Below are positions 8,642-17,308 of a stretch of 56,679 bases of DNA, in pieces. The stretch is from positions 1 through 56,679 of the forward strand of contig JBOHLS010000018.1 in assembly GCA_050729835.1 (NCBI GenBank), in the 5' to 3' direction. The number at the start of each line of letters is the position of its first letter. The first letter of the stretch is position 1. The stretch comes from REEB95 sp050729835. GTDB lineage: Bacteria > Pseudomonadota > Alphaproteobacteria > ATCC43930 > CGMCC-115725. A program made the translations under genes and the position numbers. The notes under the pieces are model-generated. The model had not been told where the DNA came from, ran no database searches, and was given only the letters and a program-made list of their open reading frames with translations.

Positions 8642-9049
8642 TCAGCGCGTCTCGCCGGGCGCCGCCGCGCCGCTCGGCTTCGCGATCTCGACCAGCTTGC
8701 CGTCGCGCACCGCGCGGAAAAAGCAGCTGCGCGTGCCGGTGTGACAAGCGACGCCGCTCTGATCGACCCGCAACAGCAGCGCGTCGCCGTCGCAGTCGAC
8801 GCGCAGCTCGACCAGCCGTTGCACGTGGCCCGAGCTTTCGCCCTTGCGCCAGAGCTGCCGGCGCGAGCGCGACCAATAGCAGACCCGCCCGGTCTTGAGC
8901 GTTTCGGTCACCGCGTCGCGATTCATCCAGGCGAGCATCAGCACCTCGCCGCTGTCGTGCTGTTGCGCCACCGCCGGAATGAGCCCGTCGCCGCCGAAAC
9001 GCAGTGCCGCCAGCACCCGGGACGCGTCTTGCGTCGCGCCGTCATTCAT
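8642..9049 (-). CDS. hisI: Phosphoribosyl-AMP cyclohydrolase
   Basis: Third step of histidine biosynthesis, opening the adenine ring of phosphoribosyl-AMP; a cytoplasmic zinc enzyme. The product has 135 residues, the usual length of a stand-alone HisI without the HisE domain. Conserved motifs are WSRSRRQLWRKGESSGH, the metal-binding DCDGDALL, and the zinc cysteines in ACHTGTRSCFF. ATG 9049 is preceded by GGGAG with a 7-nt gap. No other his genes are in view, so it is separated from its pathway partners. The Rieske oxygenase gene lies upstream on the same strand. Confidence 0.95.
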   Translation of the reverse strand: MNDGATQDASRVLAALRFGGDGLIPAVAQQHDSGEVLMLAWMNRDAVTETLKTGRVCYWSRSRRQLWRKGESSGHVQRLVELRVDCDGDALLLRVDQSGVACHTGTRSCFFRAVRDGKLVEIAKPSGAAAPGETR

Positions 9050-9113
9050 CGCCGATCTCCCGATTGTGGCGCGCACATTCTATCGCCCGCCCGGCGGCGC
9101 GGCGAGGGGCGCG

Positions 9114-10148
9114 TCAGCTGCGCCAGCGCAGGACGCGCCCCTTGACCGGATTGACGAACGCGCTGTCGTTCGCCCGGGCGCGGCGGTATTCCTGCTTGAG
9201 CCGGTAATACCACTTGGCCTGGGTATCGGCGTCGTTGACGAGCATGAGCGGCGGATTGTGCTTCAGCCCTTCGCCTTGCATCACCATGATCCACCGATCC
9301 TGGTTGAGGAATGCGCGGACATAGGGCCGCAGCGCCGGCTTCAGCGCGGAAAGCCAGGGCACGTCCCAATAGATCGCGTGATTGACCTCGGTTTCGCTGT
9401 CGCTCAGCGGCGTCACCGCCGTCAGGCTGGCGACGAAGCGCCGGCCAACGCGGATGTGCTCGATGCGCGTCGACGGCAGGCGGAACGTGATCTCGGTCTC
9501 GGGCGCGCCGCCGAGCAGCCGGTACGCCTTGGCGTTCGACGACGGCGCGTGGCGCAGCATCGTGAAGCCGTAAGGGCTGGCGGCGAACTCCTTGGCTTTC
9601 TCGTGGATGGAATCGCGCGAACGCCACCACCACGCGCGATGGACGAAAGCGCCGTGTGCCGGGTCCATCAGGCCGACTATGGCGTGATCGATCGCCGCCG
9701 GCACGCGCATGCGCTCGAACAGCTTCGGCGCGGTGTCGCCGATCTCCGGGATCGCCGGCGGCGGCGGCGCGGTCGTGGGATCGTCGCCGAAAAACAGCCA
9801 GACGTTGCCCTGAACCTCGCGCGCCGGATAGGCGGCGACCTTGATCCGGTCGAGCGCCAGCTTCTGTCCCTCGCAGAGCGAGGGGATCGCGGTGCATCGC
9901 CCCGCGGTGTCGAAGCGCCAGCCGTGATAGCAGCATTCGACTTCGCTGCCGTCGAACGCGCCGTAGCTCAGCGGGATGCCGCGATGCGGACAGACGTTGC
10001 GCAACGCGAACGGCGTGCCGTCGGCGGCGCGCCCGAGCAGTACCGGCTCGCCGAGGAACGTGCGCGCCAGCATCCGGCCGCGCCGGAGCGCACGGCCCGG
10101 CAGGACGAAATACCACATGTCGCGCAAGGCGGCGGTGTCCGAGTCCAA
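9114..10148 (-). CDS. Rieske [2Fe-2S] ring-hydroxylating oxygenase, alpha-subunit type
   Basis: A 344-residue Rieske non-heme iron oxygenase, cytoplasmic, that would hydroxylate or demethylate an organic substrate with electrons from a separate reductase. The N-terminal Rieske domain has CPH (Cys53, His55) and CCYH (Cys72, His75). The C-terminal domain has the mononuclear iron motif DPAHGAFVH. The overall form resembles the VanA/phthalate group. The start is TTG 10148 with GGAG 10 nt upstream; ATG at 10118 is the alternative. No reductase or ferredoxin gene is adjacent, so the substrate cannot be inferred. Confidence 0.88.
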   Translation of the reverse strand: MDSDTAALRDMWYFVLPGRALRRGRMLARTFLGEPVLLGRAADGTPFALRNVCPHRGIPLSYGAFDGSEVECCYHGWRFDTAGRCTAIPSLCEGQKLALDRIKVAAYPAREVQGNVWLFFGDDPTTAPPPPAIPEIGDTAPKLFERMRVPAAIDHAIVGLMDPAHGAFVHRAWWWRSRDSIHEKAKEFAASPYGFTMLRHAPSSNAKAYRLLGGAPETEITFRLPSTRIEHIRVGRRFVASLTAVTPLSDSETEVNHAIYWDVPWLSALKPALRPYVRAFLNQDRWIMVMQGEGLKHNPPLMLVNDADTQAKWYYRLKQEYRRARANDSAFVNPVKGRVLRWRS

Positions 10149-10344
10149 GTCGGCGAATCTCCGGGGAAGCGCGGTTGGGCGCGAGACTAGCGCCGGCGGC
10201 CGGCGCCGGGAAGCGTCCTACCGGCCGATTGTGCTGTTGCGAAAAAGTCACGGTAACAAAACCGGATCGCCGGCAGCCCGATCGCGAAAATGCCCGTTAT
10301 TACCGGCAAAACCGCCACGCCCCCTTGCCCAGCCGGGTTTCGGC

Positions 10345-10371
10345 GTTTAATGTGCGGTGCACAAAATGTGC
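10345..10371 (+). promoter_or_regulatory. Possible promoter/operator before the maoC-like gene
   Basis: In the divergent region between the Rieske gene and the maoC-like gene, TGTGCGGTGCACA (10351-10363) is a perfect 5-bp inverted repeat with a 3-nt centre. A further TGTGC follows at 10367-10371. TTTAAT at 10346-10351 could be a -10 box with TTGCCC at 10325-10330 as a -35, but the spacer is only 15 bp. It is read from sequence alone. Confidence 0.25.
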
Positions 10372-10395
10372 GGGGGCGAGCCACCGGAGTTGTGC

Positions 10396-10854
10396 ATGGA
10401 TGATGTTCGTCAACGCGTCGCGGCGCGTCGAGCCTATGCCCTCGAAGACCTGACGGTCGGCATGACGGCGTCCTATTTCCACACCGTGACCGACGCCGAC
10501 GTGCGGGAATTCGCCGATCTGACCGGCGATCACAACCCGCTCCATCTCGACGAGGAATTCGCCAAGACCACGCGTTTCAAGGGCCGCATCGTCCACGGCA
10601 TGCTGTCGGCCAGTTTTCTCTCGACGGTGATCGCGATCCTGCCGGGGCCTGGCACGATCTATCTCAGCCAGTCGCTTGCCTTCCGCGCGCCGGTGCGCAT
10701 CGACGACACGATCGAGGCGCAGGTCACCGTCGCCGCCATCGATGCCGCCAAGAAGCGCGTGCAGCTCAAGACCCTCTGTCGCGTCGGCGACCTGGTGGTG
10801 CTCGATGGCGAGGCCGTGGTCATGGTGCCGTCGCGCCGCAACGAAACCGCCTAG
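10396..10854 (+). CDS. MaoC-like (R)-specific enoyl-CoA hydratase
   Basis: A 152-residue hot-dog-fold hydratase that adds water to trans-2-enoyl-CoA to give (R)-3-hydroxyacyl-CoA, linking fatty-acid oxidation with polyester or lipid synthesis. It carries the hydratase-2 motif GDHNPLHLD with the catalytic pair Asp45 and His50, followed by GRIVHGML. The length fits single-domain PhaJ-like enzymes. ATG 10396 is chosen because GGAG lies 6 nt upstream; an earlier in-frame GTG at 10357 overlaps the operator-like palindrome. It is followed after 81 bp by ribF on the same strand and may share its transcript. Confidence 0.9.
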   Translation: MDDVRQRVAARRAYALEDLTVGMTASYFHTVTDADVREFADLTGDHNPLHLDEEFAKTTRFKGRIVHGMLSASFLSTVIAILPGPGTIYLSQSLAFRAPVRIDDTIEAQVTVAAIDAAKKRVQLKTLCRVGDLVVLDGEAVVMVPSRRNETA

Positions 10855-10935
10855 CGCGCCGCCGGCCAAATCACCCGACTCGGGGCGCAATGCCGCTCTA
10901 TCCGTCCGCTCGATTCCCGGGATAGGTTCGTCGCC

Positions 10936-11886
10936 GTGCGTATCTTCCGACACGAACGCGCCGCGGGCGCGGACCGCGGCGCCGCAGTTGCCATCGGCAA
11001 CTTCGACGGCCTCCACCCCGGCCACCGGGCCGTGATTGCGGCCGCCGGCCGGGTCGCGCATGCCGCTCGCGTGCCGCATGCCGTGCTGACCTTCGAGCCG
11101 CATCCTTACGCCGTCTTCAATCCGGCCGCGCCGCCGTTCCGCCTGACACCCTTCCGCAGCAAGGCGCGACACATCGAGGCGCTCGGCGTCGATCTGCTCT
11201 TCGCGCTGCATTTCGACCGCGAATTCGCCAAGCATACGGCCGAGCAGTTCATCGATGAGGTTCTGGTGCGCGGCCTCGGCGCCAGCCACATCGTCGTCGG
11301 CTATGATTTCGTCTTCGGCAACCAGCGCCGCGGCACGGCCGCGTTTCTGGTCGACGCGGTGCGCAGCCGCGGCTTTGCTGTCACCGTCGTCGAGCGCGCG
11401 GCAGCGCCCGACGGCGAAGCCTATTCCTCGACCCGCATCCGCGAGCACCTCGCCGGCGCGCGGCCGCGCGAGGCGGCAAAGCTGCTCGGCCGCTGGTGGG
11501 AGGTCGACGGTCGCGTCGAGCCCGCGGCCGGTATCGGCAAGGGGCTGGGGTATCCGACGGCCAACCTGCCGCTGGCCGATTACCTGCGGCCGGCGCCCGG
11601 CATCTACGCTGCCTTTGCCGGTATCGAGGACGGCAAGCGCACCCGATGGCATCCGGCCGCCGCCTATTTCGGCCGGCGGCCGACGCTGGGCGAATACGCG
11701 CTCGGCCTCGAGACTTATCTCATCGACTTCGCCGGCGATCTTTACGGCCGGCATCTGCGCGTGGCGCTGGTCGAATACCTTCGTGCCGACGCGGCCTTCG
11801 CCGGCCTCGACGCGCTCAAGGCCCGGATCGGCGACGACGTTGCCCAAGCGCGCCGCATCCTGGCGGCCGAAAAGCCCGAGCCGTGA
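10936..11886 (+). CDS. ribF: Bifunctional riboflavin kinase / FMN adenylyltransferase
   Basis: Makes FMN and then FAD from riboflavin in the cytoplasm. The 316-residue product has the adenylyltransferase domain first (about 1-180) with GNFDGLHPGHRAV, FEPHP and SSTRIREHL. The flavokinase domain follows (about 185-310) with GKGLGYPTANL and ETYLIDFAGDLYG. The start is GTG 10936 with a weak ribosome site. It sits 36 bp before ileS, an order typical of proteobacteria, and is probably co-transcribed with ileS and lspA. Confidence 0.96.
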   Translation: MRIFRHERAAGADRGAAVAIGNFDGLHPGHRAVIAAAGRVAHAARVPHAVLTFEPHPYAVFNPAAPPFRLTPFRSKARHIEALGVDLLFALHFDREFAKHTAEQFIDEVLVRGLGASHIVVGYDFVFGNQRRGTAAFLVDAVRSRGFAVTVVERAAAPDGEAYSSTRIREHLAGARPREAAKLLGRWWEVDGRVEPAAGIGKGLGYPTANLPLADYLRPAPGIYAAFAGIEDGKRTRWHPAAAYFGRRPTLGEYALGLETYLIDFAGDLYGRHLRVALVEYLRADAAFAGLDALKARIGDDVAQARRILAAEKPEP

Positions 11887-11922
11887 CGCCCTTTCCGTTG
11901 ACCGCGGCCGGGCCGTCCGCCT

Positions 11923-14829
11923 ATGACCAACGCCATGGCTGACGATTCACCGGCGGATTCCGGCGCCAATCCGGGCAAGGATTATCGCGCCACCGTCTTC
12001 TTGCCCGACACCCCGTTCGCGATGCGCGGCGACCTGCCCAAGCGCGAGCCGGCGATGCTCGAACGCTGGGCACGCGCCGGTCTTTGGCGACGTCAACGCG
12101 CCGCGTCGCAAGGCCGGCCGAAATTCGTGCTTCACGACGGCCCGCCTTACGCCAACGGCAACCTCCATATCGGCCACGCGCTCAACAAGATCCTCAAGGA
12201 CGTCATCAACCGCGCGCAGCAGATGAGCGGCAAAGACTCCATCTATGTGCCGGGCTGGGACTGTCATGGGCTGCCAATCGAATGGAAGATCGAGGAGGAA
12301 TACCGCGCCAAGAAGAAGTCGAAGGACGATGTCCCGATCGTCGAGTTCCGCAAGGAATGTCGCGAGTTCGCGCGCCATTGGATTGGCGTGCAGCGCGCCG
12401 AATTCGAGCGTCTCGGCGTCATCGGCGACTGGGCGCATCCCTATACGACGATGGAATTCGCCGCCGAGGTCCAGATCGCGCGCGAAATCGGCAAGTTCCT
12501 GATGAACGGCCTGATCTTCCGCGGCGCCAAGCCGGTGATGTGGTCGGTGGTCGAGCAGACCGCGTTGGCCGAGGCCGAGATCGAATACCACGACCACACC
12601 TCGACCCAGGTCTGGGTCAAGTTCCCGGTGACGCGCCCGGGCCATCGCGAAATCAAGTATGCGTCGATCGTGATCTGGACCACCACGCCGTGGACGCTGC
12701 CCGGCAACCGCGCCATCGCCTACGGCGCCGAGATCGTCTATCTCGTGCTGCGCGTGCGCGAGACCGGCGCGGCCAGCCCGCTGAAGCCCGGCGAGCACAT
12801 CGTCGTCGCCGAGACGCGCTGGCCCGAGCTCGAGAAGACGCTCGACTTCAAGGCCGACATGCTAATGGCGCTCAAGGGCGCCGAGCTCGCCGGCACGGTC
12901 TGCCGCCATCCGCTGCATGGCCGGGGCTACGATTTCGAGGTGCCGTTGCTGCCCGGCGACTTCGTCACCGACACCGACGGCACCGGCTTCGTCCATATCG
13001 CGCCCGGCCACGGCGCCGACGACTTCGTGTTGGGACAGAAGCACGGCATAGCCGTGCCCGAGACGGTCGCCGCCGACGGCAGATACGTCGCTTCGGTGTC
13101 GCTCTTCGCCGGTAGGCGCGTCTTCAAGCCCAACGGCAAGGAAGGCGACGCCAACGCCGCCGTTCTCGCCGCGCTCAAGGACGCCGGCGCGCTGCTTGGC
13201 GAGGGCAAGCTCGTCCATTCCTATCCCCATTCCTGGCGCTCCAAGGCGCCGCTCATCTTCCGCACCACGCCGCAATGGTTCATCGGCATGGACATCAAGG
13301 GCGCGGACGGACGGACGCTGCGCGAGACCGCGCTCGCCGCCATCGATGCGACGCGCTGGATTCCGGCGCAAGGCCGCAACCGCATCCGCGCCATGATCGA
13401 GACGCGGCCCGACTGGTGCATCTCGCGCCAGCGCGCCTGGGGCGTGCCCATTGCGGTGTTTGTCGATCGCAAAACCGGCGCGCCGTTGCGCGACCAAGCC
13501 GTGGTCGACCGCATCGCCGCCGCCTTCGAGAAGGATGGCTCCGACGCCTGGTTCACCCGCAACCCGGCCGAGTTCCTCGGTCCCGGCCGCAATCCCGTCG
13601 ATTACGAGCAGGTGAAGGATATCGTCGACGTCTGGTTCGATTCCGGCTCGACCCATGCTTTCGTGCTCGAGCCGCGCCGGGACCGGGACCTCGCTTGGCC
13701 GGCCTCGCTCTATCTCGAAGGCTCCGACCAGCATCGCGGCTGGTTCCATTCGTCGCTGCTCGAATCCTGCGGCACGCGCGGCCGCGCGCCCTACGAGGCG
13801 GTGCTGACGCACGGCTTCGTGCTCGACGAGCAGGGCCGCAAGATGTCGAAGTCGCTCGGCAACGTGACCTCGCCGCAGGACGTGGTGGCGAAAAGCGGCG
13901 CCGACATCCTGCGACTATGGGTCGTCGCCGCGGACTATTCCGACGATCTGCGCATCGGCCCGGATATCCTCAAGCAGCAGAGCGAGATCTATCGCCGCCT
14001 CCGGAACACGCTGCGTTATCTGCTGGGCGCGCTCAACGGCTTCGCCGAGCGCGAGCGCGTCGCCGAAGCCCAGATGCCCGAGCTCGAGCGTTGGGTTCTG
14101 CACCGCCTACACGCGCTCGACGGCATCGTGCGTGGCTGCGTCGCGGCTTACGACTTCCACACCCTGTTCACCGAGCTGCACAATTTCTGCGCCGTCGATC
14201 TATCGGCGTTCTATTTCGACGTGCGCAAGGATTCGCTCTATTGCGACCCGCCAACCGAGGCGCGCCGGCGCGCGGTGCGCACAGTGCTCGACCGCGTGTT
14301 CGACGCGCTGGTGCGCTGGCTGGCGCCGGTGCTGTGCTTCACGGCCGAGGAGGCGTGGCTTTGCCGTCACGGCGACGGCGACGACCGCAGCATCCACCTC
14401 GAGCTCTATCCCGCGATTCCGGCGGCCTGGCGCGACGAGGCGCTCGACCTCAAATGGGCGCGCATCCGCGACGTGCGCCGCGTCGTCACCGGCGCGATCG
14501 AATTGAAGCGCGCCGAGAAGTTCCTCGGCTCGAGTCTGCAGGCCGCCGTCCGCATCCATGCCGATGCCGAGGCCCAGGCGGCCTTCGCCGGCGTCGATGC
14601 GGCCGAGCTGTGCATCGTCTCGGCGGCGGCGTTCGTATCCGGCACGCCGCCGGCCGGCGCCTTCGCCTTGCCCGACGTGCCCGGCGTCGCCGTCGTGGTG
14701 GGGCGCGCCCCCGGCGAGAAATGCGCGCGCTGCTGGCGCGTGCTGCCCGAGGTCGGCGGCGATCCGGCGCATGCCGATCTGTGCCGGCGTTGCGCCGGCG
14801 CAGTCGGCGCGCGCGGCGAAGCCGCCTGA
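11923..14829 (+). CDS. ileS: Isoleucyl-tRNA synthetase
   Basis: Charges tRNA-Ile in the cytoplasm. The 968-residue class I synthetase has GPPYANGNLHIGHALNK (HIGH site) near residue 75, the CP1 editing domain with TTPWTLPGNRA, and GRKMSKSLGNV (KMSKS loop) near residue 640. A C-terminal zinc finger has CARCW and CRRC. Length and domain order are complete for the bacterial type. The start could be ATG 11923 or ATG 11935; neither has a strong ribosome site. Its stop shares one base with the lspA start (TGATG), implying translational coupling. Confidence 0.97.
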   Translation: MTNAMADDSPADSGANPGKDYRATVFLPDTPFAMRGDLPKREPAMLERWARAGLWRRQRAASQGRPKFVLHDGPPYANGNLHIGHALNKILKDVINRAQQMSGKDSIYVPGWDCHGLPIEWKIEEEYRAKKKSKDDVPIVEFRKECREFARHWIGVQRAEFERLGVIGDWAHPYTTMEFAAEVQIAREIGKFLMNGLIFRGAKPVMWSVVEQTALAEAEIEYHDHTSTQVWVKFPVTRPGHREIKYASIVIWTTTPWTLPGNRAIAYGAEIVYLVLRVRETGAASPLKPGEHIVVAETRWPELEKTLDFKADMLMALKGAELAGTVCRHPLHGRGYDFEVPLLPGDFVTDTDGTGFVHIAPGHGADDFVLGQKHGIAVPETVAADGRYVASVSLFAGRRVFKPNGKEGDANAAVLAALKDAGALLGEGKLVHSYPHSWRSKAPLIFRTTPQWFIGMDIKGADGRTLRETALAAIDATRWIPAQGRNRIRAMIETRPDWCISRQRAWGVPIAVFVDRKTGAPLRDQAVVDRIAAAFEKDGSDAWFTRNPAEFLGPGRNPVDYEQVKDIVDVWFDSGSTHAFVLEPRRDRDLAWPASLYLEGSDQHRGWFHSSLLESCGTRGRAPYEAVLTHGFVLDEQGRKMSKSLGNVTSPQDVVAKSGADILRLWVVAADYSDDLRIGPDILKQQSEIYRRLRNTLRYLLGALNGFAERERVAEAQMPELERWVLHRLHALDGIVRGCVAAYDFHTLFTELHNFCAVDLSAFYFDVRKDSLYCDPPTEARRRAVRTVLDRVFDALVRWLAPVLCFTAEEAWLCRHGDGDDRSIHLELYPAIPAAWRDEALDLKWARIRDVRRVVTGAIELKRAEKFLGSSLQAAVRIHADAEAQAAFAGVDAAELCIVSAAAFVSGTPPAGAFALPDVPGVAVVVGRAPGEKCARCWRVLPEVGGDPAHADLCRRCAGAVGARGEAA

Positions 14830-15290
14830 TGCGGCGCGGTCTGATCGTCGCGTTCGCCGTCGTGGTGCTCGACCAGGCGGTTAAGGCCTGGGTGGTCGCC
14901 TTCTTCGCCGCGCGCGGCACCGATGTGTTAGTGGTCTTGCCGGTCTTCAACCTGGTCATGGCCTGGAACCACGGCGTGAGCTTCGGCCTGTTCAACGGCG
15001 GCAGCGGCACGTTGTTTTTTGCGGCGCTGGCGGCGGCGATCGTCGTGGCGCTGCTCTGGTGGCTGTCGCGCGCCGGCCCGCGCGGGCTGCAGCTCGCCAT
15101 CGGGCTGGTGATCGGCGGCGCGGTCGGCAACATCGTTGACCGGCTGGCCCGCGGCGCGGTTGTGGATTTCCTGGATTTCCACCTCGGCGGCCTGCACTGG
15201 TACGCCTTCAACGTCGCCGATACGGCCATTTGCCTGGGAGTATTCTTCATCGCCGTCGACGGATTGCTTGGCGAAAGGCGTCCGAATTAG
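14829..15290 (+). CDS. lspA: Lipoprotein signal peptidase (signal peptidase II)
   Basis: An inner-membrane aspartyl protease that cuts the signal peptide from prolipoproteins after the lipobox cysteine is lipidated. The product has 153 residues with four hydrophobic segments. The catalytic aspartates are Asp113 in GAVVDFLDF and Asp131 in FNVADTAI; the conserved GNIVDR precedes them. It overlaps the ileS stop by one base and is followed after 37 bp by a lipoprotein gene that would be one of its substrates. Confidence 0.96.
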   Translation: MRRGLIVAFAVVVLDQAVKAWVVAFFAARGTDVLVVLPVFNLVMAWNHGVSFGLFNGGSGTLFFAALAAAIVVALLWWLSRAGPRGLQLAIGLVIGGAVGNIVDRLARGAVVDFLDFHLGGLHWYAFNVADTAICLGVFFIAVDGLLGERRPN

Positions 15291-15327
15291 GTAGACTTTT
15301 CCGCTTCTTGTATTGAGGGCGGTGGTT

Positions 15328-15960
15328 ATGGTGTCGGGTCGGTTGAGGCATTCCTCCATTCCGGTTTTTGTTTGCCTGGCGCTCGCGGCGCCGGCGCTTG
15401 CGGGCTGCAGCACGTGGACCGACGTCAAGCGCGGCCTGGGCATGGAAAAGGTCGTGCCCGACGAATTCGACGTCACGACGGCTGCGCCGCTTGCCATACC
15501 GCCCGACTACACCTTGCGGCCGCCGAAGCCCGGCGCGGCGCCGACGCAACAGCTTTCGCCGACCGCCCAGGCGCAGGAGACCGTGTTCCGAGCTGGCGAC
15601 ACCAAGCTCGACACGCTGCCGCCCGACAAGTCGCGCAGCGCCGGCGAAAGCGCGCTTCTGCAGGACGCCGGCGCCAACCGCGCGCCGAAGGATATCCGCA
15701 AGCTCGTCAACAACGACGATCAATCGGCCGCGAACAATAGCACCCTGACCCAGCGGCTTCTGTTCTGGCGGCCGGAATCGCCCAATCCGAATCAGGAGCT
15801 CGATCCGACCGCCGAGTCCGAGCGTCTGCACGAGGTCGGCGCCAACGGCGGCGCGACGGCGGCGACCAACCCGTCGGCGACGGCCACCGCCGCCGCCAAT
15901 CCGAAGCCGACGATCGAGCGCACGCCGAAGAGCAAAGGCTTCTTCGACTGGCTGTTCTAA
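15328..15960 (+). CDS. DUF3035 lipoprotein of unknown function
   Basis: A 210-residue lipoprotein with a signal peptide ending in ALAGC (lipidated Cys27). The mature part is rich in Pro, Ala, Asn and Thr and looks largely unstructured, with PPDYTLRPPKPG near the start, as in alphaproteobacterial DUF3035 proteins. It ends in a short aromatic tail, GFFDWLF. Its function is not known; the position after lspA is common in related genomes. ATG 15328 follows GAGGG with an 8-nt gap and gives a proper signal peptide; an earlier TTG at 15313 is less likely. Confidence 0.8.
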   Translation: MVSGRLRHSSIPVFVCLALAAPALAGCSTWTDVKRGLGMEKVVPDEFDVTTAAPLAIPPDYTLRPPKPGAAPTQQLSPTAQAQETVFRAGDTKLDTLPPDKSRSAGESALLQDAGANRAPKDIRKLVNNDDQSAANNSTLTQRLLFWRPESPNPNQELDPTAESERLHEVGANGGATAATNPSATATAAANPKPTIERTPKSKGFFDWLF

Positions 15961-16030
15961 ATTTTCGGCGTTGATCTAAAGCGGCCTCCGGGCGTTGATT
16001 ACCGGACAGCGTTCCGGGAGGATCACACCG

Positions 16031-17305
16031 ATGACCTATCGCCAGGATATCGCCGGCTGTCTGGCCGACAGCTGCAAGGCCGGCCTGACCGCCGCCGAGC
16101 TTGACGACGCCTTGCGCCGCGCGGCGCCGGCGTTGCCCAAGCTGGCGAAGATGCAGCGCGACGGCAGCCTGCCGCTGCTGCGCCTGCCGGCTCGGCGCGA
16201 CGACATCGCCCAGCTCAAGCCCCTCGCCGCCGAGCTCGGCAAGCTCAAGGACGTGATCGTGCTTGGCACCGGCGGGTCGAGCCTCGGCGGCCAGACACTG
16301 GTCGCGCTGGCGCCACCCGGCCGCACCCGCGTCCATTTTATGGACAACGTCGATCCGCACAGCTTCGATCTGCTGTTCGACGCGCTCGATCCGGCCAAGA
16401 CCGGCCTCATCGCTATCTCCAAATCGGGCGGCACCGCCGAGACGCTGGTGCAGTTCTTCGCCTGCGTGGACTGGCTCGGCAAACGCAACACGGCGCGCAC
16501 CATTGTCGTCACCGAGCCCAAGCCCAATCCGCTGCGCGCGCTTGCCGCCGCGCGCAAGTTGCGCACCCTCGATCACGATCCCAATATCGGCGGGCGCTAT
16601 TCGGTGCTGTCGAATGTCGGGCTGCTGCCGGCGATGATCGCCGGCATCGACGTCGCCGCGCTGCGCCGGGGTGCCGGCGCCGTACTCGAGGCGACGCTCG
16701 CCGCCAAGGATCCGCGCGACGCGGTGCCGGCCGTCGGCGCCGCGGTCTCGGTCGCGCTCAACCAGCGTCACGGCATCATTAGCACGGTGGTCATGCCCTA
16801 TGTCGACCGGTTGGCGCATTTCGGCCTGTGGTTTCGCCAGCTTTGGGCCGAAAGCCTGGGCAAGGACGGCAAGGGCACGACACCGATCCGCGCCGTCGGC
16901 ACGGTCGACCAGCACAGCCAGCTCCAGCTCTATCTCGACGGGCCGGCCGACAAGATGTTCTCGCTGGTCATGTTGGCGCAGGCGGGCAAGGGGCCGCGCC
17001 TGCCGGCGAAGCTGCCGGATGCGAGTCTTGCCTATCTCGCCGGCAAGCGCATGGGTGACCTGATCGACGCCGAGCAGCGCGCCACGGCGCAGACCTTGAT
17101 CCGCAACGGCCGCCCGACTCGCATTTTCATCATCGAGCGACTCGACGCCAAAGCGATCGGCGCGCTGCTCATGCACTACATGCTCGAGACCATGATTGCG
17201 GCCGAACTGTGGGGCGTGAACGCCTTCGACCAGCCGGCGGTCGAGCAGGGCAAGGTGCTCGCGCGCCAGTACCTTGGCGAGAAAGGCCGGGCCAAGGCAC
17301 AATAG
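16031..17305 (+). CDS. pgi: Glucose-6-phosphate isomerase
   Basis: Interconverts glucose 6-phosphate and fructose 6-phosphate in the cytoplasm. The 424-residue product is shorter than the roughly 550-residue E. coli type and fits the compact bacterial branch. It shows the SIS fold with VLGTGGSSLGGQ (phosphate loop), AISKSGGTAET, and a later TVDQHSQLQLYLDGP with the usual catalytic His region. ATG 16031 is preceded by GGGAGG at 16016-16021. The stop at 17305 is three bases before the mutL start, so the two are probably one transcript. Confidence 0.93.
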   Translation: MTYRQDIAGCLADSCKAGLTAAELDDALRRAAPALPKLAKMQRDGSLPLLRLPARRDDIAQLKPLAAELGKLKDVIVLGTGGSSLGGQTLVALAPPGRTRVHFMDNVDPHSFDLLFDALDPAKTGLIAISKSGGTAETLVQFFACVDWLGKRNTARTIVVTEPKPNPLRALAAARKLRTLDHDPNIGGRYSVLSNVGLLPAMIAGIDVAALRRGAGAVLEATLAAKDPRDAVPAVGAAVSVALNQRHGIISTVVMPYVDRLAHFGLWFRQLWAESLGKDGKGTTPIRAVGTVDQHSQLQLYLDGPADKMFSLVMLAQAGKGPRLPAKLPDASLAYLAGKRMGDLIDAEQRATAQTLIRNGRPTRIFIIERLDAKAIGALLMHYMLETMIAAELWGVNAFDQPAVEQGKVLARQYLGEKGRAKAQ

Positions 17306-17308
17306 GGC

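Noticed and set aside
13275..14828. + strand frame running through ileS into lspA
   Set aside because: It is out of frame with ileS and highly Arg-rich. LspA starts at ATG 14829, where the first membrane helix begins.
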